NCBI GenBank assembly: GCA_047620825.1
Contig: JBLHOC010000068.1
Span: 1 to 15,903, forward strand
DNA length: 15,903 nt
From: UBA987 sp047620825
Lineage (GTDB): Bacteria > Bacteroidota > Bacteroidia > NS11-12g > UBA9320
Reading direction: 5' to 3'
The translations under genes were made by a program, and so were the position numbers. The notes beneath the pieces were generated by a model. That model was given only the letters and a program-made list of their open reading frames with translations, had not been told where the DNA came from and made no database searches. Positions within the stretch are counted from its first letter, which is position 1. Each line of letters begins with the position of its first letter. Positions 12,526 through 15,903 of this stretch are shown one piece after another.

Positions 12526-12804
12526 ATGATGCATTCAAACACCACTAACAATCGTTCAGGTGATATTTTCAGGGAGTGGCAACAAGAGATCGACAAAAAT
12601 GAAGATCTAGTCAATACAAAGCGTCTGAAAGTAGGCTGTAACGTGAAAACAGAGCACGGTACTGGCAAGATGGTAGGAAGAGATAACCCTTATAGGGTAG
12701 TTGTAGAAATAACAAAACCTATTAACCAATTCAAAAAAATGGTGTCACGATTTAAGCAGTCCCGTTTATGTTATTTTCCAAAAGAAATTGAAGTGACTGA
12801 TTAG
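12526..12804 (+). CDS. Hypothetical protein, 92 aa, with a KOW/SH3-like segment
   Basis: Residues about 33-62 (LKVGCNVKTEHGTGKMVG, then PYRVVVEI) follow the pattern of small SH3/KOW-like barrels, in which G-x-x-V-x-T-x-x-G-x-G-x-V-x-G precedes a long strand. Such folds often bind nucleic acid or proteins. The segment after it is very basic (FKKMVSRFKQSR), supporting nucleic-acid contact. The N-terminal 25 residues are polar with a short helix (REWQQEIDKNED). AGGAAAG lies about 10 bases before the ATG. Domain assignment is by pattern only. Confidence 0.6.
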   Translation: MMHSNTTNNRSGDIFREWQQEIDKNEDLVNTKRLKVGCNVKTEHGTGKMVGRDNPYRVVVEITKPINQFKKMVSRFKQSRLCYFPKEIEVTD

Positions 12805-12881
12805 CGATGGCCATATATGGCCCTATTCGAGAGTGGTGAGACACTGATCCCACATATATGAGTCATAAGGGAAATTTGGAA

Positions 12882-13196
12882 ATGCTTACTGATAATGGCG
12901 ATTTACAAGCTGGCGTTCTATCAAAGTATCAGATAGAAGGAATTAACGGGGTGTTTAATGCCTACAGCACAGGCGTTAAATGGAATGGCTCTGAATGCCC
13001 TATTTTTACGATGGAACAAGTTAAGGTTTTTATTAACATTTTGAATAAAGACGATGATTTTGACGCTAAACTCATAAATGGTGTAGTTATAATTACAATT
13101 AAATCATCAGAGGAGGATGTAAGAATTGAGGAGCGAAATGGTTTCTATGAATTTGCTGGTTGGCTCTTCATTGCCTATCAAGATGTCAAAACCTGA
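12882..13196 (+). CDS. Hypothetical protein, 104 aa
   Basis: This alpha/beta protein with beta-like ends is unrecognised: QIEGINGVFNAYSTGVKWNG, a helix FTMEQVKVFINILNK, then strands with LINGVVIITIKSSEED and FYEFAGWLFIAYQD. The shape suggests a compact single domain. I prefer the ATG at 12882, which has AAGGGA about 10 bases upstream, over the in-frame ATG at 12858, which lacks a good site. Its last codons and stop lie inside a perfect 8-bp hairpin (AGATGTCA with TGACATCT, 13181-13201), which may be an end-of-transcript structure facing the convergent gene. Confidence 0.65.
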   Translation: MLTDNGDLQAGVLSKYQIEGINGVFNAYSTGVKWNGSECPIFTMEQVKVFINILNKDDDFDAKLINGVVIITIKSSEEDVRIEERNGFYEFAGWLFIAYQDVKT

Positions 13197-13274
13197 CATC
13201 TCGCAAAAAATTCTAACTACCCGTTTGCCGTGTTCATAATACATACTCTAATATTGGGTATCTCATATTGAATA

Positions 13275-13997
13275 CTAAACTGCTGTGATGGTTATCCTGC
13301 CTGTAATATCCAAGACTGAACCCTTTATTGTCGCTGGTGGATCCTCTACTAGGTTCTCGGTCGCTTCTGCACACTTTTTTGGATTAACCATAATACCAAG
13401 CCCAGTCCATAGAGAATAGAAGCAAGCAGCTACGATACAGGACACTATTAATGGCATTAAAAAAGAGACACGTTTTTTTGGCTTATCATATCCTTTAAAG
13501 TACACGCCTAATTGACTGTGTTCTATTCCTCTGAATTTATAATGTTTATATCCCCATAAGAGTAGGTAGGCGATAAATGAAGCCGCAATGCCTATAATTG
13601 GCAATAACAATGACTCCTTGGTTTTACATATCTGATCTGGATTTATCCAAATACCAAATTTGCCACTAAAAACAGCAACAAAAAAGGCTGTCAGGGCAAT
13701 AAAAATCTGCATGAAAAGTTTAAATGTGTCATGACTCTTTTCGAGGGTAAAATGAATATGATGACTGGTTTGAATATATCGCTGTTGATTCAATGCACTC
13801 CAATGAGCAAATGCTTCTTTTACGCACTCCGGGGAGCCTGAGGCGTCACCTTTACTGGGGGGGAACTGTTCAAGTTGGTCACAAATATTGTCTTCAAGTG
13901 CTTTCAACTTTTCTTTGTTTTTGGCGGCTGTTTCCTCTGCTATTATTTGTTCACATGATTTTTTAAATTGAAGTTTTAGTAATATTTTATTCAACAC
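13275..13997 (-). CDS. Three-TM inner-membrane protein, 240 aa
   Basis: Hydrophobic segments at about residues 94-111, 130-149 and 178-203 predict three membrane helices with a long charged, helical N-terminal region (1-90) in the cytoplasm. The loop 150-177 (KHYKFRG...KPKKRVS) is basic and therefore also cytoplasmic, which leaves loop 112-129 and the C-terminal tail outside. Both outer parts carry a similar string, INPDQICKTKES and VNPKKCAEATEN, each with one Cys, so a disulfide between them is possible. The GTG start is chosen because AAGGGA stands eight bases ahead. Family not recognised. Cytoplasmic helix-plus-TM proteins on mobile elements include entry-exclusion and defence effectors, but nothing here decides it. 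Confidence 0.72.
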   Translation of the reverse strand: MLNKILLKLQFKKSCEQIIAEETAAKNKEKLKALEDNICDQLEQFPPSKGDASGSPECVKEAFAHWSALNQQRYIQTSHHIHFTLEKSHDTFKLFMQIFIALTAFFVAVFSGKFGIWINPDQICKTKESLLLPIIGIAASFIAYLLLWGYKHYKFRGIEHSQLGVYFKGYDKPKKRVSFLMPLIVSCIVAACFYSLWTGLGIMVNPKKCAEATENLVEDPPATIKGSVLDITGRITITAV

Positions 13998-14195
13998 AAG
14001 CGCTTCCCTTCTATGTGATTAAAATGCTTTTTACCTGCAAGCTGAATATGTCTAGATACACTAATGAAATGTAAATGTGAACATTTAGGGTGTTGCCACC
14101 AGCATTATAGACAATAGTAGGTATTTAAGGCTGACTCAAGTTAAACAACCTATGAAAATTGGCACGTTCGCGAACAGTTAAATAGAACGAGACGA

Positions 14196-14630
14196 TTAAG
14201 TAGATGGAACATTAAAAGGATAGTCTAGCTTATGTTTATTTAACACTTTCAGGACAGTTAACCACGCATTGGCCTTTGCCCTGCATTTGCCTAGATGTAG
14301 GAATACATGTCTATGATCACTGTTAACCCAATCACAATGCGCCTGAGTACAGTTGGAAATTAAAAGGGTAAATCGTTTTGTTTGACGTTTTTTAAGCCAT
14401 TGTTCATACATCCAGCGTTTAAGAAACCCTTTTGTTGTTAATTCATCTGTTACATCAACATACAAAGATTGGGCGTCCAAGCAGAACTGCTCTAGCAACA
14501 TGACTTGTTGTTCGGCCCTAGCAATCTGCACACGTAGTTGTTTACTGTAACCCCCACGGTTTTCCATGTAGTCCCGTTCAATGCCTTCACGGATGGATGC
14601 TGAGCCTCTTTGATAAGCGCCTATACCCAT
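14196..14630 (-). CDS. Hypothetical basic helical protein, 144 aa
   Basis: The protein is largely helical and basic: RVQIARAEQQVMLLEQFCLD at about 33-52, then GFLKRWMYEQWLKKRQTKRF at about 68-87, then a part rich in His, Cys and Lys. The Arg/Lys density, together with His and Cys pairs (CTQAHCDW, FLHLGKC), could mean a nucleic-acid or metal-binding role, but no motif is complete. AGGAG six bases before the ATG is the best ribosome-binding site in the window, so expression looks strong. It follows the 141-aa gene by 28 bases on the same strand and is likely in one operon with it. Confidence 0.65.
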   Translation of the reverse strand: MGIGAYQRGSASIREGIERDYMENRGGYSKQLRVQIARAEQQVMLLEQFCLDAQSLYVDVTDELTTKGFLKRWMYEQWLKKRQTKRFTLLISNCTQAHCDWVNSDHRHVFLHLGKCRAKANAWLTVLKVLNKHKLDYPFNVPST

Positions 14631-14658
14631 TAATTACTCCTGTATTTTTTAAAGCGGT

Positions 14659-15084
14659 TCAATCACCACAGCACTCAGTAACATCTTTCCTGGCCAGTTC
14701 ATGTTGGCAGAACTCATCGCAATCACCGTAGAAGCTAAGGGTGTCATCTTCATGCCAAACCACACGCATGAGCTGCCCTCCCCACTCATCGTCTTCATCA
14801 CGCTCGCCTTCTGCGATTTGTAATAAATAAGCCTGCTGCATCTGTACAATTTCCGACTCAATATCTGATTTATCAACGCTAAGACATGGCACCGTTACAC
14901 CAAAGACATCAGATGTTGAGCCAGTACTGAACTGGCCATTATCACACACCACAACTTCAGCGAAAAAACCGCCGTTAAGCATTGCACTGTGAATAGCATC
15001 AACCTCTTGAGCTGATGATAGCCCTATAAAGGCGAGTTGTTTCTTACTTAGAAATTGCTCACCAGTAACGTTGGAGTGGCTCAT
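14659..15084 (-). CDS. Hypothetical acidic protein, 141 aa
   Basis: This is a soluble acidic protein. A helix (SAQEVDAIHSAMLN), a beta segment (FFAEVVVCDNGQF), a helix (IESEIVQMQQAYLLQIAE) and a highly acidic stretch (GERDEDDEWGG) precede a Cys/His-containing end (YGDCDEFCQHE, then VTECCGD). Five Cys lie in the protein, four in the last 25 residues, so metal binding is possible. I chose the ATG at 15084 over the in-frame TTG at 15105. This start codon shares the tetramer CATG (15082-15085) with the start of a plus-strand gene, so the two genes diverge with overlapping start codons. No family recognised. Confidence 0.65.
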   Translation of the reverse strand: MSHSNVTGEQFLSKKQLAFIGLSSAQEVDAIHSAMLNGGFFAEVVVCDNGQFSTGSTSDVFGVTVPCLSVDKSDIESEIVQMQQAYLLQIAEGERDEDDEWGGQLMRVVWHEDDTLSFYGDCDEFCQHELARKDVTECCGD

Positions 15085-15322
15085 GTTTGAATGTCCGTGT
15101 TTCAATTATCGTAAAGCTATTCTCTCTGACTTTGGAGTTCGCGCTATAAACCGAGTAAAACCGTTTGATACTTATCAAGCTGACTATTTCTGTCATCCTA
15201 CAATCCTGACGGGTGACTGCCATATCGAACGAGGAACAGTGTTCGTTTGCTGTTTTACGTTCGATAATTTCAGTGTTAATATTGGAATAATAAAAACGAA
15301 TGTTAGGGTGCATGATGAGTGA
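15083..15322 (+). CDS. Small Cys-rich protein coupled to kfrA-like gene, 79 aa
   Basis: GGAG at 15073-15076 lies six bases before the ATG at 15083. This start is preferred to the TTG at 15071. The product has six cysteines (MFECPCFNYRK, YFCHPTILTGDC, VFVCCFTF) and beta-like segments, suggesting a small metal- or disulfide-stabilised fold; no family is recognised. Its stop overlaps the start of the KfrA-like gene by eight bases, so the two are coupled. Its start codon overlaps that of the minus-strand 141-aa gene within CATG, meaning each gene's leader lies in the other's coding sequence. Confidence 0.55.
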   Translation: MFECPCFNYRKAILSDFGVRAINRVKPFDTYQADYFCHPTILTGDCHIERGTVFVCCFTFDNFSVNIGIIKTNVRVHDE

Positions 15323-15903
15323 ATTGACTGTTGAGCAGAGTGATATAGAGAGTCAGGTATTTGAAATATGTGACCGGTTAACTGCAAATGAAGAAAAACT
15401 AAGCAATAGGATCATACTTGCACACTTAGATGGCATCACCAGCACATCAACCGTTCACGCGCCATTCAAAAAATGGCGAGAACTAAGAGAGGCGAACAAG
15501 AAAAAGTTCATGGAGAATCTTAGATTTTCGGATTCTCTAGCGGAAGCCATCGCTGACGAAATTGCTAAACATAGCGCTGCATCTGATAAACGCTCCCGGG
15601 CACTGGCAGAGGCAGCAAACGAGCAAACTCAAGAAGCAATAGAAGACCTGCGAAGTCTAGAAATACGCCTTAAAAACGAAATGTTATTATTAGATCAGGC
15701 CAAAAAAGATAAAGTCATACTGCAAAAACAGTTGGATGAAGAGGGCAAAGGACACCAAACATTAGTAAAGGAGTTGCGACAACAATTAGAGGTCCAATTG
15801 TCAGACAACAAGAGCCTAGCCCAATCAAACGAATCGCTACGTACAGACGTAGCCAAGGCTGAGTTAAAACTAGAAGGTAATGAAACGCATGTGGCCGAAG
15901 TAA
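15315..15903 (+). CDS. KfrA-like plasmid DNA-binding protein (3' end outside window)
   Basis: Residues about 12-60 match the KfrA N-terminal DNA-binding region: VFEICDRLTANEEKLSNRII, then LDGITSTSTVHAPFKKWRE, the family pattern of a short HTH followed by a conserved helix with KxW. From about residue 65 to the end of the window (196 codons seen) the sequence is a long Glu/Gln/Lys/Ala/Leu-rich coiled coil, as in KfrA, which forms elongated filaments or dimers and represses its own promoter while aiding plasmid stability. AGGG at 15305-15308 is six bases from the ATG at 15315; the ATG at 15312 is too close. It points to a plasmid or plasmid-like integrative element. Confidence 0.85.
   Translation, partial: MSELTVEQSDIESQVFEICDRLTANEEKLSNRIILAHLDGITSTSTVHAPFKKWRELREANKKKFMENLRFSDSLAEAIADEIAKHSAASDKRSRALAEAANEQTQEAIEDLRSLEIRLKNEMLLLDQAKKDKVILQKQLDEEGKGHQTLVKELRQQLEVQLSDNKSLAQSNESLRTDVAKAELKLEGNETHVAEV

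Noticed and set aside
13181..13201. 8-bp hairpin at the end of the 104-aa gene as an intrinsic terminator
   Set aside because: It is a perfect stem but has no T-run on either side in the right orientation, so it was described with the gene and not called as a terminator.
14649..15387. Additional ORFs at 14649-14876, 15059-15313 and 15193-15387 on the minus strand
   Set aside because: They overlap better supported genes in other frames and lack ribosome-binding sites.

Overview
The window looks like accessory DNA of a large conjugative plasmid or integrative element from a marine-type gammaproteobacterium (Alteromonadales or Vibrionales style). This is an inference from the moderate-to-low GC, the many short unrecognised genes, a Xre/RES toxin-antitoxin pair, and a KfrA-like plasmid DNA-binding protein running off the right edge. 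No housekeeping gene, rRNA, tRNA, replication initiator, transposase or CRISPR array was seen.

Layout. 1-1721: a run of very small plus-strand genes, several joined by 1-nt gaps or 4-nt ATGA overlaps. 1763-3245: minus-strand genes, including a type II toxin-antitoxin module with a Xre/DUF2384 antitoxin and a RES toxin. 3246-3723: a regulatory-looking stretch with a promoter, two adjacent inverted repeats, a perfect 40-bp palindrome and a tiny ORF. 3724-6299: single plus-strand genes with their own leaders, including an exported KTSC-domain protein. 6351-7683: the most interesting locus, a 346-aa protein of the tRNA-guanine transglycosylase superfamily resembling DpdA (7-deazaguanine insertion into DNA), preceded by a tiny ORF and a strong hairpin. 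7730-9604: small plus-strand genes, one with a degenerate HTH and one possibly related to CRR6. 9605-11764: a distinctly AT-rich minus-strand island carrying an orphan response-regulator receiver coupled to a small coiled-coil protein, a one-TM protein, and a small protein whose signal peptide seems to have lost its start by a frameshift. 12061-13196: three small plus-strand genes. 13275-15084: three minus-strand genes, one a three-TM membrane protein. 15083-15903: a small Cys-rich gene overlapping a partial kfrA-like gene.

How they may work together. Only a few units are functionally legible: Xre/RES for element maintenance or NAD-targeted abortive defence; the DpdA-like enzyme as a possible DNA-modification or anti-restriction factor, with no 7-deazaguanine synthesis genes visible here; the receiver/coiled-coil pair as a signalling module without a kinase or output domain; and KfrA for plasmid stability or regulation. 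Three copies of TTTGTGGCCA, all in the same orientation ahead of genes in the 2-4.3 kb stretch, hint at a shared regulator. Most other products are unrecognised, and I describe only what is visible in them.
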